From NCBI GenBank assembly GCA_951799405.1, contig OX637363.1, forward strand, positions 7,316,001 to 7,380,000: a stretch of 64,000 nucleotides of DNA, read 5' to 3'. This stretch comes from Agapetus fuscipes. Taxonomy: Eukaryota; Arthropoda; Insecta; Trichoptera; Glossosomatidae. Both the position numbers and the translations under genes were made by a program. This document shows, in pieces, positions 42,872 through 53,833 of this stretch (its first letter is position 1; each line of letters opens with the position of its first letter). Below the pieces are notes generated by a model. It made no database searches. It saw only the letters and a program-made list of their open reading frames with translations, and was not told the origin of the DNA.

Positions 42872-42978
42872 TTGTACACTTGCAGCTTGTGTAAGCGTGG
42901 ACTTGCACGCGTTTGCTTGTGGATATGCATTTAATATGAATTATTAAGATTAATATATCTTTGCAACTTAGATTATAG
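42872..42978 (+). mobile_element. RTE-like LINE tail, variant
   Basis: GCTTGTGTAAGCGTGGACTT to TTAGATTATAGAT. The same variant occurs at 62885-62982. Confidence 0.65.
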
Positions 42979-44072
42979 ATGGTCCATTCACTGCATTTGA
43001 CTATTTGTCCCAGCCAATGCAGTCTGGTTATTTTTAATTTTTGCTCTCATCGAATCACTTTTTTATGTTTATTTTCCATAATATGCTTGTTTCGCACTGC
43101 AATTCATTTAGATGTTTTGATAACAAAAACGATTAAAATGTATTTGAAAAGAACCGACAACAATTCGGACTGATTTTGACACAAGAACCAAAATGGCGAA
43201 CTTACAATTTTGACAAGACTATTATTCAAATGAAAATTGACAATATTTTAGCTTAAAGAAAGTAATTTAAGTGATGTTGCACAATACTACATGTTTTTAA
43301 TTTCATAACTTCAATTTAGAATACGTATTCTTCAATTTTAAATATTTAATTCAAAGTTTTTTCGATAATTTATACTGATAATTTATTATTTACACACCGT
43401 AAATTCACGTTCCATTTAATCTCTTTCGAGATTCGTAATTTGAATGTATATTTTTTCTATGTAACAATATCCTATGCGCAGTCGACATGTGCGCACTACT
43501 AAGCGACATTGTTCGAAATTCAAACCCTCCATCGTTTATGTGAAGCAAACTTTCTTCAGGTTTCAGTGCTCGCTCTGCAGGGGCGCTGTAAGGACGCGTG
43601 GAAGTGCGCTCGCTTTCTGTAAAAACACTACGTAAAATTACGACAACGCGTGGTTACAAATACATATTGAAAAGCATTTTAAATTTAACAGTATTTACGT
43701 ATTAATTAAGTGTTTTGTGTAGAAGTATTGAATTTTAATATTGGAATAAGTGTGTTATAGACTTTTTGCTGAGAATTTTCAATCTACGAGGGATCTTGGA
43801 AGATCGGTGAGTAAAATTTGATTTCTAAAATATTTTTTGCTGTGGGTATGCAAGTTTTTAGCATGCCTTCATTTTGTTAAAGGAATAAAATAAAATGCAT
43901 TATTTGTGTTTTGAATGTATATATTTTTTAAATTACACTTTTTTTTTAACCTTAAAATATAGAAGTTGAATACTAAAACGAAAAAATGTTAACTTCCGCG
44001 TATTTGTGTATGAGCAAGGAACTTTAAAAATTAAATTTTGAAAAGATTTTTGTGAAACACTGGAAATTCATT
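42979..44072 (+). other. No recognised gene; possible untranslated first exon
   Basis: 43560-43806 is less AT-rich and begins near a TTCAGTG initiator-like site. It ends at GATCG|GTGAGTAA, a strong splice-donor match at 43807. There is no coding support, so this is only a candidate promoter and non-coding exon. Confidence 0.25.
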
Positions 44073-45133
44073 TTAAAAAATTGATTATTTTTCAATAAAA
44101 AATTAAAAAATAAAATAAATTAAAAACTTTGTTTTATTCCACTTTTATTGTTTTTGAGTATGTTACAAACGTTTTCGGAATACCTTCCATCATCGGGTAA
44201 CAACAATTACTAAAATCAAACTTAAAAATTAAGACATGGGTGTGGGATCTATTGGTGGTAAGGGAGGGGGTAGCAAGGTAGGTATGTGGGAGGGAGATGG
44301 TGAGTTTTGGGGCGGAGCTAATATTGTTAGGAGAGGAGACGTAATGGCGGGAAGTTGAATATTTAGCATATTACTTTTATTTCTATGTTTATTTATCTCT
44401 AATATTTCTAATATGTCCAACTTTCTCCCTTTTTGGCAGCTATTTATTAATTCTAAATTATCTATATTAAAACTGTGTCCTTTTTCTCTCGCGTGTTCTC
44501 CTATTTCAGAGTGAATCAAAACGTTTTTGATTGCTTTTTTATGCTCCATAAACCTTTCAGATATTTTTCTACCTGATTGGCCAATGTAGAACATATCGCA
44601 ATCATTACATTTTATTTTGTAAACTCCACTGTAGTCTTTTTGCGGCAGTTTTGATTTGTTATTAAGGATGTACTTTTTAATATTAGAGCTAGTGTAAAAT
44701 GCTGCTTTAAAATTGTCTTTTTTACATATCTTTACAAGGTCTGTTGTGAGCTTCCCTGTGTATAAAATCCTTCTCCATGGTTTCGTCTCTTCACCGTTTT
44801 CAGGCACTTTATAATAGATGTATTTTTGAATGGTGAATGTTCTTTTCTTCTTTTTAATAATATTTTTAATTGTGTTTTGGTTGTAGCCGTTCCCTCTCAC
44901 CATCTCCCTCCCACATACCTACCTTGCTACCCCCTCCCTTACCACCAATAGATCCCACACCCATGTCTTAATTTTTAAGTTTGATTTTAGTAATTGTTGT
45001 TACCCGATGATGGAAGGTATTCCAAAAACGTTTGTAACATACTCAAAAACAATAAAAGTGGAATAAAACAAAGTTTTTAATTTCTTTTATTTTTTTATTT
45101 TTTATTGAAAAATAATCAATTTTTTAAAAATTA
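44073..45133 (-). mobile_element. Penelope-like element, truncated, with inverted ends
   Basis: The arms 44073-44306 and 44896-45133 are inverted copies with a few differences. The left arm belongs to the element itself (minus strand). The right arm repeats its last ~20 codons and 3' end in the opposite direction. Hammerhead-like cores: CCGATGA, a GGAA / TTCC stem, GAAA (left, 44196-44163). The right copy (45004-45030) has lost the G of GAAA. The reverse transcriptase is missing. Confidence 0.75.
44229..44903 (-). pseudogene. Penelope-like GIY-YIG endonuclease fragment
   Basis: 224 codons. The GIY-YIG core is at residues ~92-121: SGVYKIKCNDCDMFYIGQSG then RKISERFMEHK, followed by the HAREKGH region and conserved residues around LEILEI. 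In Penelope-like elements this domain follows the reverse transcriptase and nicks the target. Here only the end of the RT linker (NGYNQNTIKNIIKKKKR) remains, so it is a 5'-truncated relic. The proline-rich tail (PTLLPPPLPP) is repeated in the right arm. Confidence 0.8.
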
Positions 45134-45423
45134 CTGTTAATAAGTGATTCCTGTGGAAACAAAGGCGGCAATCTATGTATTTTTTTCAGAAATGATATTA
45201 ATATATAAAAAATATTTTCTCATCAACATGCACGCATCCAAAACAAATCTTTGATTGCCGTTTTCGTTTCTATACGACTGTACGAGTCATTGCCTCTGAA
45301 AAAAGTTTGGATTCATTCAAAATTTACTATGAAAGTCGAACCCGAGCAGTCGGCATGAAATACAAGCACTCTACCAACTGAGCTATTGACCTGATTTAAC
45401 ATACCAAAATACACGTAAATAAA
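45134..45423. other. No recognised feature
   Basis: Contains a lone SINE-2-like head remnant (CACTCTACCAACTGAGCTAT, 45369-45388). Otherwise nothing supported. Confidence 0.4.
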
Positions 45424-45915
45424 AACGCAACTAAGCTACACATATAGTGTAACTTCTTGCCTGCGTTATCCCCGAAGGGGTCGCACGTGGCGATTCGGGA
45501 CCTATTTATTTTTACGGGTAAGGGGGCCGGCCTCACACCAACCACTTTCAGTTGAAGTGGGGGTTTTTCAGCTCCCGGGGAGGCTAGATCTCATTTCTTG
45601 TGAAGGCTGAGAAAACCTTGAGATCGAACCCTTGCTTTCGGCATGGGATGCAAGCATTCTACCAATTGAGCTTTCGACCTTTTTACGAGCTTGGTCGTCG
45701 TCGCTACAAAGCGCCAATTCTCAAGCAAGACCCAGTTGCTGCAAGACTGGATGGACCTTTGGTGACCGGTCATCGGTAAAGGTTTATGAATTTTTCAACC
45801 CAGCGAAGAGCAAATTTGAAAATATAAATGGTATATTTTTGTGCTCCGCGCGGGATTCGAACCCACAACCTTCCATTCAGAGCCCAAAGTATTACCACTG
45901 AACTACGGACCGGTA
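45424..45915 (-). mobile_element. Dimeric tRNA-derived SINE
   Basis: Complete dimer in reverse: unit 2 tail (ACGCAACTAAGCTACACATA) to the unit 1 head (GAACTACGGACCGG). Same junction (TCGTAAAAAGGTCGA type) as the copies at 33.0 and 55.5 kb. Confidence 0.8.
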
Positions 45916-46262
45916 CCAATAATGTAAATTAATCTTTGCAAATTAGATTATCGATAACAAAGGGTGTCTAATTTTCAAATGCAATAGCCTTCCCCCTAGC
46001 ATTGATGAGTAGGTTCATCTATTAATTTGGTTTGGTGACCTGATTAACGCTGTCATGACTAGATCAGCCTTCGTATATATATATCAACGGTGAAAAGGAA
46101 GTAGGACATAAGCGATATTGTGGCCAAAAATGAGTTATGAATGCTATCCTACTTAAAATTTTCCGCTCTTTCTAATGAGCTAACTCCCACAGCTCTACGA
46201 TGTTTTTGTTGTTGTTGTTGTTTCTTTGTTATTTTTTTAAACTAAAATGTTATTTATTATTT
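45916..46262. other. RTE tail remnant, then nothing recognised
   Basis: 45920-45950 is a short RTE tail (ATCTTTGCAAATTAGATTAT). The rest is unassigned, with a (GTT)n run at 46206-46221. Confidence 0.4.
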
Positions 46263-46515
46263 GTATTCCTTGACTTATAGGTTGGTATGAAGCTGACCAC
46301 CCATACTGTAAAAAATGGTTCACTTTGCCAATGTCACTTCTGTGTCAGGGAAAGTCGGCAAAAGTTGTAGGGCTTATTTTCATTTGATGATTGGATTTTA
46401 TTTGTAAGTACACATTCAGCATTTGTAAGCGCGAACTACACGTGTTTGTTTGTGGGCATGCATTTGAGGGCTCTAAATGAATATATCCTTGCAACTTAGA
46501 TTATATATTATAGAT
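46263..46515 (+). mobile_element. RTE-like LINE 3' UTR copy (B)
   Basis: Complete 3' UTR with a TTATAGAT-type tail. Few differences from the 4.5 kb reference. Confidence 0.85.
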
Positions 46516-47544
46516 GCCCAAGCAAACAGCTGTGTTTTCGAAGTATGGTTTTGGTGTAACCGACGAGATTTTTGCCTTTTTTGTCCTAAAAGCGCTTGTG
46601 ACATAAAAAAATTGTAAAAAATCGTAAAACCACATTAATATGAATACCAATAAATGCCTTATTTTTATTTTTATTTTAGAGCTGTTTTGATTTTAACGAC
46701 ATGATAAAAAATAAAAAAGTTATGCCATTTTTCGGCAATCTCAAACTTTAAACTGTTCTCCTGAACAATTTAATTGTTGTCGCTTATGCGCTATTGCCTT
46801 TCAACCGTCGATATAATACCCCAAGTATAAGCCCTTACGTTAAAGCTCAACCATAGCGATTATCAAAAAGAAATTGGAACTAAAGCAGCATCTCTAGTGG
46901 GCGTTTTAGTTTCTCAACATTTTTGGTTGAACGCTGTGGTAGAGTTTTTAACGTTAACCCTTTCAAACCGTGTGTATGTTTAAGCTTAAATAGATTTCAA
47001 AAGAAGTTAATGACAGGTATACTCAAGCCCTCCTCATACCTTTCCTGTATGTATGTGTCAGAAGGACCCAAAGCACATGGACGCACATACAAAGCTATAT
47101 ATTCTCATAACACTATTTTTATTTTCCGTTTTAGTTTTCGTTATTGCGTGAAACTTCTCCTAGCAAGTGAACTACTTATTTATTATCAGGCAGTGATCAT
47201 GAAAAACTTCTGAACTGCATTATTTTCACACATCTGAGAAGCCCATGTCAGCTTAATTAATATTGTCGACTGCTCCAAGGAAGAAGGAAGTAACTCCGAA
47301 ATCTAGGTTTTTGACTTATTTCCATTTCTGAAGGTAACAAATCATTATCTACATTCCAAGATGAGAGCCGTGTCTCTATCTCTTTTAAATTCGTTAATAA
47401 ATTAATGTAAAAAATAGTTTAGGCATTGTTCTCCATGGAATAAATAACATTCAATTGGCTTTCCTGCAAAACTATCTTTTTTGACTTAGTGCTGTCTTCC
47501 TTGGAGCAGTTGATGTCACTTATTCAGTTTTACCTTTCAGATAT
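46516..47544. other. No recognised gene
   Basis: 46923-47213 is a 97-codon open frame (NVNPFKPCVCLSLNRFQKKL) without recognisable domains or splice context. Probably chance. Confidence 0.35.
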
Positions 47545-47690
47545 ATCCCCCACTTCAACTGAAAGTGGTTGGTGTGAGGCCGGCTCCCTTACCTGTAAAA
47601 ATAAATAGGTCCCGAAGCGCCACATGCGACCCCTTCGGGGATAACGCAGGCAAGAAGTTACACTATATGTAGCTTAGTTGCGTAATATCG
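47545..47690 (+). mobile_element. SINE unit 2 tail
   Basis: CCCCACTTCAACTGAAAGTG to CACTATATGTAGCTTAGTTG. No head. Confidence 0.7.
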
Positions 47691-48049
47691 ATGTATACAT
47701 TTTGTTTGTTAAAAATAGATAGCATAACTTATATAATTTCAAGGCTATAAAAAAGTATGAATCTTAGAATAATAATATGGACATGGTTTTCCGTGCAAAA
47801 AAAAGTAAAATTAATGTAGACATACGATCCCGTCCGAGGGGGTTAAGCCCTATACTTTGACACATTCCCGCCCAAATCAACATTCCTGACGAGCAGCCAT
47901 CAACCATACAGTCAGGCGGCATTTAGTTGATTAAAATATTATATTACCTGAAGTGTTAGGTCGATTCAGATTCATTACTATGGACTGTTTGCTTGATCAA
48001 ATAACAATGAATTATTTGATTTATTAACAATGTTCCTATTGTCATGGCA
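47691..48049. other. No recognised feature
   Basis: Nothing supported. Confidence 0.4.
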
Positions 48050-48187
48050 AGGCATGCAATTCGTCGACCTATTTGGCCTGGGATGAAAGTGTCATCATCA
48101 CGGTAATTCTTACCTACTGAATATCGGTAATATTTGTATCAAGACTAATCAGCTGTTCATTTGCGGTCATCTTGGATTGACACGTCT
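48050..48187. mobile_element. SINE-3 tail fragment and half foldback MITE
   Basis: 48050-48082 matches the SINE-3 tail in reverse. 48083-48187 matches one half of the foldback MITE (GGTAATTCTTACCTACTGAA). Confidence 0.5.
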
Positions 48188-48600
48188 TCTAATCTAATCT
48201 AATCTAAGTTGCAAGGATATGTTACATTGGAGATTCACATTACATGCATTCTCACAACCAGACACGTACAAGTTCGCGCTTGCACATGCCTCATGTGAAC
48301 CTACAACATAAAAATCAAATCTCAAATGGACATACACCCTGCAACTCTTGCCGTCCTTCCCTGAGACAGGGGTGACATTGGCAAAGTGAACCATTTTTAC
48401 AGCATGGGTGGTCAGCCGCATACCAACCTATAAGTCAAGGAACACACACACACGACAAATTACATTTTATACATCATTAAATAATAATATCCAAATACAA
48501 AATATCCATTTACAAAAAAAACAAATTCCAATTTAATAAACCCTATTCGCCAACATTACAGATCAACCGCCATTTCTTTCTGTCCTTACATACTTCTTCA
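48188..48600 (-). mobile_element. RTE-like LINE, 5'-truncated (subfamily A)
   Basis: Tail, full 3' UTR and the last coding bases. Confidence 0.85.
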
Positions 48601-48657
48601 TACAAATATTAGCGATATTCGGTAGGTAAGAGTTACTGTGATGATGAGACTTCTAGC
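48601..48657. mobile_element. Half copy of the foldback MITE
   Basis: ATATTCGGTAGGTAAGAGTT matches one arm of 54955-55107. Confidence 0.6.
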
Positions 48658-48727
48658 CAACGCAACGCCAGAAACAGTAATTGACTTTATCAATTGTAAA
48701 TTCATTATTTTATGTATATCAATTATA

Positions 48728-48999
48728 AATTTCTGAAATAGCAAATGAATTTGTCGGGGTTATAGCCGCGTGGGCCAAGAGGGCTGATCTTTCTAGCGTG
48801 TTTCGAATGGAACAACGTTGGTTCGATCCCCGCTTGGGTCACTTGACTTTAACTTTGACCCTGGTTCAACAGATGTAATTGGGTAATTATTATTTAATAA
48901 TTCATTAATAATAAACAATAATGAATTATTAAATGATGATATTAATACCTGTTTCTGGCCAGGCAGAATAGGTTGGTGAATTGCATTCCTCTTCACAAA

Positions 49000-49066
<67 letters not shown>

Positions 49067-49262
49067 AATGGAATATCCAGAGTCATAATAAAAGGAGAGC
49101 TTGTATGAAGAAGGTTATGACTCTGGATGAAATGAATAATATTGTAAGGGAATGAAAGAAATGGTGGTTGATCTGCAATGTTGGCGGCTTGGGCTAGAAT
49201 TTTTTAAAATTCGAATTATATCTGCTTTGATGTTTTTACATATTATTAATTTTGATATAAGA
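48728..49262 (+). mobile_element. RTE-like LINE end split by SINE-3
   Basis: 48728-48752 and 49065-49262 are one RTE copy (TTCTGAAATAGC...TATCCAGAGTCATAAT). AAATGAAT flanks the SINE, overlapping its poly(A). Confidence 0.75.
48753..49064 (+). mobile_element. SINE-3 with a 62-base poly(A) tail
   Basis: tRNA-like head with B box TTGGTTCGATCCCCGC. The middle holds an AT-rich TTCATTAATAATAAAC palindromic stretch. The tail (GGTTGGTGAATTGCATTCC) runs into 62 uninterrupted A's (49003-49064). Such a pure long tail points to a recent insertion. Confidence 0.8.
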
Positions 49263-50388
49263 AAATATTATTACCAACATTTTTTTAGCACTGTAGCCAA
49301 CGTCTTCAGGAGACGCACATTCTGCACGACGAATAAGGATGAACTGAAATTTTCTCTATTTTTTTAACAGTCAACGACCCTCTGGAGAATAAAGGGTATC
49401 TCAAAATTCATTTAATTAAATTATAAAAAAAATACGTAAGAAGATTAATCGAAACTTTTAATTAATTCATACAAAATTAATGGTAGTCGGAAAAAAAAAC
49501 AATGGACGCCTAAACTTTTCATTTAAAAGTTCAAATAAAGAACATGAAGATTGTATGCTTTAAAAATTGACATGAAAAAAAATCAAACGTTTTTCTTGCC
49601 ATTATATACCGTTCAAGTTTTGGCGAACAACTTTTTAATTTCCTAAAAAAATTCAACCCTTTTTACTAAAGTTTTGACGGAGGGATGATTCTTTTAGTAA
49701 TTGAGTATTGTAATGAAAATTTTTAAATTTGAAAAACAAAACGAACAATTTTAAAGCATCCTTGTCTGAATGTTTTTTTTTCAATTTTATTTTTTACTTA
49801 CAAGTGTGTGCTTGTGAGTATGAATTTATTATGTCTTAATTTTTTTGCACATCTTTGCAACTTTAATTAGAAATTTCATATGAAGAATGAAGGAATAAGG
49901 AGAAAGATATGGATGAATTGAAAGAGATTTGCAAGGGTAATAATAAATAGAGGCGTCTTTCCAGCGTGCCTGGCTACCTCTAACGGAATGGCGACAGATT
50001 AACAGTAAGCCATTTTCTATTCCATGACGATTTTCTTTTTTTTTTGGTGAACATTTAAAAGTGTCTGAACATTTTAAATCCCAGCTCTTCAAACTTTGCA
50101 TTAATTCATCGTTTAAAACTAATGAATGCAGTTCCCGAACTTTTTGAAGGATTCCTTTGGTCGTTTTTTTTTTGCATCCCTTGATTACCATTACCGGAGC
50201 TAGAGGAAAAGTTTATTCGAGTAAAATCCATTTATATTCATATTTGTTGAAAGCAATTAAAACAGTTTTAGGCGAAACTTTCACAGCGTTTAGTATAAAA
50301 TTTGAATGAAAAACGACACTAGCTATTTTGCGTATCAGAGATGGTCAGAATTTCTGATAATAGCAAACGAATGAAGTAAATAAGAGTG
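49263..50388. other. Mostly unrecognised; small retroelement remnants
   Basis: 49281-49350 resembles 13223-13290 and reads CTGAAGA on the minus strand. 49800-49868 is an RTE tail. 49908-50008 is an RTE-II end. No supported gene. Confidence 0.4.
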
Positions 50389-50389
50389 T

Positions 50390-50540
50390 GTAGGTTGATA
50401 TGAGGCTGCCCCCTAATACTGTAAAAACTGGTTAGTCTAGTCAATGTCACCCCTGAAGGGTGACAAAAGTGCAAAGCTTATCTTCAAGTATACATGAGGC
50501 TTGCGTTGGCGTAAAGATTAGATTCAATTTTGTGTTTTAT
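50390..50540 (+). mobile_element. RTE-like LINE 3' UTR fragment
   Basis: GGTTGATATGAGGCTG to ATGAGG, with a deletion. Confidence 0.6.
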
Positions 50541-50596
50541 AATATTTCTAAGAGTACCCGACATGTTTCACTACGTCAATTGGGCTTCAATACTCA

Positions 50597-50800
50597 TCAT
50601 CATCATCATTGGCACGACAACCCGGAGTGGGTCTTGGCCTCCCGCAGCAACCGCTGCCAGCGCTGTCTATCCAACGTCTTCCTCCTCCAGTCCCACATTC
50701 CCACTGCACGGCAATCCGCCATCACTCCATCCAGCCATCTTGAACGTGGTCTTCCCACTGTCCGGCGTCCCTCCGGGTCCGTCATCACAATGGGCGTCAA
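50597..50800 (-). mobile_element. Third LINE family, C-terminus and (ATG)n tail
   Basis: The minus strand codes RRTVGRPRSRWLDGVMADC and REAKTHSGLSCQ-stop, a common C-terminus of RTE-group LINEs. An (ATG)n tail follows at 50597-50612. Clearly G+C-richer than its surroundings. 5'-truncated. Confidence 0.75.
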
Positions 50801-51325
50801 TACTGGAATTACTAATTTATTTCAATAGATATAGAGAGCAGTTTTACGCACTAGTAAATAATGTTAAATTTGCGACTTAGTCAGGTATAGAGACATCTCT
50901 TTTTATCGTGTTATTTTTATATTCTTAACAATCATTTTTTGTATAATTTTTTCCTCTTTTACATTACTTATATTCCTTGACTCGCTACCTTTTATTATTT
51001 AGAACAAATAACTTGCAGCATGGAAAAACAATGTTTTCACAAATAAACCGGAAAACAGTTGACACGTCAACTGGCAGGGTTTGCTAATGAAAACGCTAAA
51101 AACATTTCCGTTATTAGCTGCTAGCCAATGACGTCTGCCCGCCGAGATTTTTTGAAATATGGAGCACTGTTTGGAGCTTAGAATTTTTAGGAACTGGCGT
51201 ATACAAATGATTTCATCCGGCCACTGTCCCCGAATGATCAGCTTATGTATTTGACGTCTTGAATACTAAGTACGTGTGTACTTTCAGCGCATTTACATGA
51301 TGGTCCGTTCAGATAAGGCCAGCAG
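50801..51325. other. No recognised feature
   Basis: Nothing supported. Confidence 0.4.
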
Positions 51326-51327
51326 TA

Positions 51328-51935
51328 ATCTAATCTAATCTAAGTTGCAAAAATATGTTACATTAGGGATTCATATTATATGCATTTTCTCAAGTAAACA
51401 CGTACAAGTTCTTGTACATGCCACATGTGAACCTACAACATAAAAAAACCCAAATCTCAAATGAGAATACACCCTGCAACTCTTGCCGACCTTCCCTGAA
51501 ACAGGGGTGACATGTGCAAAGTGAACCATTTTCTACAGCATGGGTAGTCAGCTACATACCAACCTATAAGTCAAGGAACATATAAAACAAGTTCTATATT
51601 TAAAATCAACAAATTATAATATATACCTATGGACATCAAAAGCTAACAGAAAACAAATTTTAATTAAAAAAACCCTAGCCGCCAACATCACAGATTAACC
51701 GCCATTTCTTTCTGTCCTTACACACTGCTTTCATTTCCTCCAGAGTCATAACCTTCTTCATACAGGCTCTCCTTTTATTATGACTCTGGATATTCCATTC
51801 ATTCGCAATTGCGGAAATTTGATCCATCCATACCTTTCTCGGTCTTCCTCTACCACGACATCCATCTATTCTTGCAACATATACTTTCTTTGTCAGTCTT
51901 TTATCATTCATTCTCTCCATATGCCCAAACCACAA
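51328..51935 (-). mobile_element. RTE-like LINE, 5'-truncated (subfamily A)
   Basis: Tail, 3' UTR and 86 intact codons of the C-terminus (MWFGHMERMNDKRLTKKVYV ... CDVGG-stop). One of the better-preserved coding ends. Confidence 0.85.
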
Positions 51936-52550
51936 ATGTATCGTTATCTCACCTAGTTATGTTTCTATATAAAAAAAATCGATTTTCAAAATGCAGAGAG
52001 CTGCTTTGCTTAACCCTCCTCGTTACACCTCCTGTTTGTAAATAATATGTGTGAGAAGGACGCACAGCACATGTACGCTCATAAAAAGCTGTATATTTTC
52101 CAACTGGTGGAAGGTCTTTCCAAGAATTTGATTGAGTCGATGCTATGGTCCAGCGGTACAGCATTGGAACTCGAAGCATTGACATTGAGAATGCATATAA
52201 TGTGAATCCCCAAAGGTACATATATTTGCAAATTAGATTAGATCTGCCAGAGTTGGAATATCTTCTTCTTTATTCACTGCCTACGTCAGAGCACGCTCAT
52301 GTAGGTGCCTTCATATTTCTCGAGTAAAATAATTTCCAGGGCGTCTAGCCCAATTTCCTTTTCGCTCACACACACGTCCTCACACCCGCACGTCCTCACG
52401 TCCTCACGTCCGCACGTTCGCACGCCCTCGCGCCACGTGAAATGTAATAATGCAAGTGAACCCTCCAAATAATTTACAACTGTACCATGACCAATTAGTG
52501 AATGGTTTATTCTAATATATAAAGCATTGGTAAACTTCGTAAATTTTGGC
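51936..52550. other. RTE tail and GC-rich minisatellite; otherwise unrecognised
   Basis: 52185-52245 is an RTE tail. 52369-52437 is a degenerate (CACGTCCT / CGCACG) repeat. Confidence 0.5.
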
Positions 52551-52554
52551 CAAC

Positions 52555-52615
52555 TTTTGCCAGCTTGAGTGAAAATCGACGGGAGTTGCCAGGTTTACGT
52601 TCATGTGAGGTTTAC
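52555..52615 (+). mobile_element. RTE-like LINE 3' UTR fragment
   Basis: CAGGTTTACGTTCATGTGAG and neighbouring bases. Confidence 0.5.
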
Positions 52616-52861
52616 TAGTCTTTTCCCCAGCAATCCAGCAGTCATATTTTTTTGGTTCATGAAATTTTCGCCGAGTCCATGTTATGTATCAAAATATAAT
52701 AATGAAAATCTTACTTCCTTAACCCCACTCTAACACATAATATTGTAGACAATCTTATATCCTTTATCATTATCCTGGTTGTACCCTTAGGACAGGGGCG
52801 TGCATAGAATTCAGTTATGGATGGGTTAAAAAAAATCTCGATTTTGACAATTTTCGAAAGA

Positions 52862-53130
52862 ACCGGTCCGTAGACTAATGGTTAACATCTCTGAGTCGTA
52901 AATGGAAAGTTGTGGGTTCGAATCCCGGTGGAGCACAAAAAATATACCATTTATGTTTTCAAATATTTTCCAAAGACCGGTCACTAAAGGTCCACCAAGC
53001 CTTACAGCAACTGAGTCTTTCTTGAGAATTGGCGCTTTCTACAGCGACGACCAAGCTCGTAGAGGGCTCTTGAGGTTTGAGTCACACAAAAACAGAGCTC
53101 ACCAAATAAATCATCCTAATATTATTAATA
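52862..53130 (+). mobile_element. SINE unit 1 with module b, internal deletion
   Basis: Head (ACCGGTCCGTAGACTAATGG, B box GGGTTCGAATCCC), shortened body, module b end (AAATAAATCATCCTAATATT). Confidence 0.75.
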
Positions 53131-53420
53131 TTATTGAGATCGGCTCAAATCTCAAACAAAAAGATAACAATTGTAGTATTTCCAGACATACGTATAACCT
53201 TTGCTCTAGTTTAATGTTGAAAAAACGTGGTATTTTTTAGTGTATGCTCAATCGTCGTGCAAAAAAGGTGTCCTTTGAAGACGTTGCCTAAGACGGCAGC
53301 GAAACATCGATAATAATATAAGTTTCAATTTATAATTTTTGGATGAAATTTTTCAAGCAAAACACTGTTTATTTTCACTATAGACTTTATTTAAAAGATT
53401 AAAATCTTTAAAACAAAATT

Positions 53421-53454
53421 ACTAACGTTTTCGACCTAGAAGGTCATCATCAGG
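53421..53454 (-). ncRNA. Hammerhead-ribozyme-like motif (left copy)
   Basis: Minus strand: CTGATGA, stem GACCT / AGGTC, GAAA, ACGTTAGT. One extra T sits between the core and stem II, as in all copies here. Self-cleavage is inferred from the family and not shown. Confidence 0.55.
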
Positions 53455-53613
53455 TATGATTTGATTACAAATAGATCTCCTCTTACTTGTTTAATTTATT
53501 TAATTATTTCATTAATTTAAAATCTTACTGTATGTGTTTTACCTACCTGACATCATTTGTACCTATTGACAAAATTTCATAAAATAAAATTAATTTCTGT
53601 AATCAAATCATAC

Positions 53614-53648
53614 CTGATGATGACCTTCTAGGTCGAAAACGTTAGTAA
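53614..53648 (+). ncRNA. Hammerhead-ribozyme-like motif (right copy)
   Basis: CTGATGA at 53614-53620, stem GACCT / AGGTC, GAAA at 53635-53638, ACGTTAGTAA. Identical to the left copy. Confidence 0.55.
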
Positions 53649-53833
53649 TTTTGTTTTAAAGATTTTAATCTTTTAAATAAAGTCTATAGTGAAAATAAAC
53701 AGTGTTTTGCTTGAAAAATTTCATCCAAAAATTATAAATTGAAACAAAATGAATTTTCACAGTGTTAATACACAAACAATACAAAATATAATAATATAAG
53801 TGTTCACCGAACGGTTCGTCTAGTATCTGAAGA

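Larger units (their letters stand above)
53255..53800. mobile_element. Penelope-like termini: inverted pair plus a third motif
   Basis: 53340-53470 (minus) and 53590-53750 (plus) are inverted copies with ~120 bases between. A third, different motif is at 53276-53305 (TTGAAGA, a GTTGCC / GGCAGC stem, GAAA). No coding part. Confidence 0.7.

Noticed and set aside
48793..49155. Open frames encoding poly-Phe or poly-Lys
   Set aside because: Translation of the 62-base poly(A) tail of SINE-3 on either strand.
52286..52468. Cys/Arg-rich small protein (GVRTCGREDVRTCG-like)
   Set aside because: Translation of a degenerate GC-rich minisatellite at 52369-52437. No flanking coding signal.
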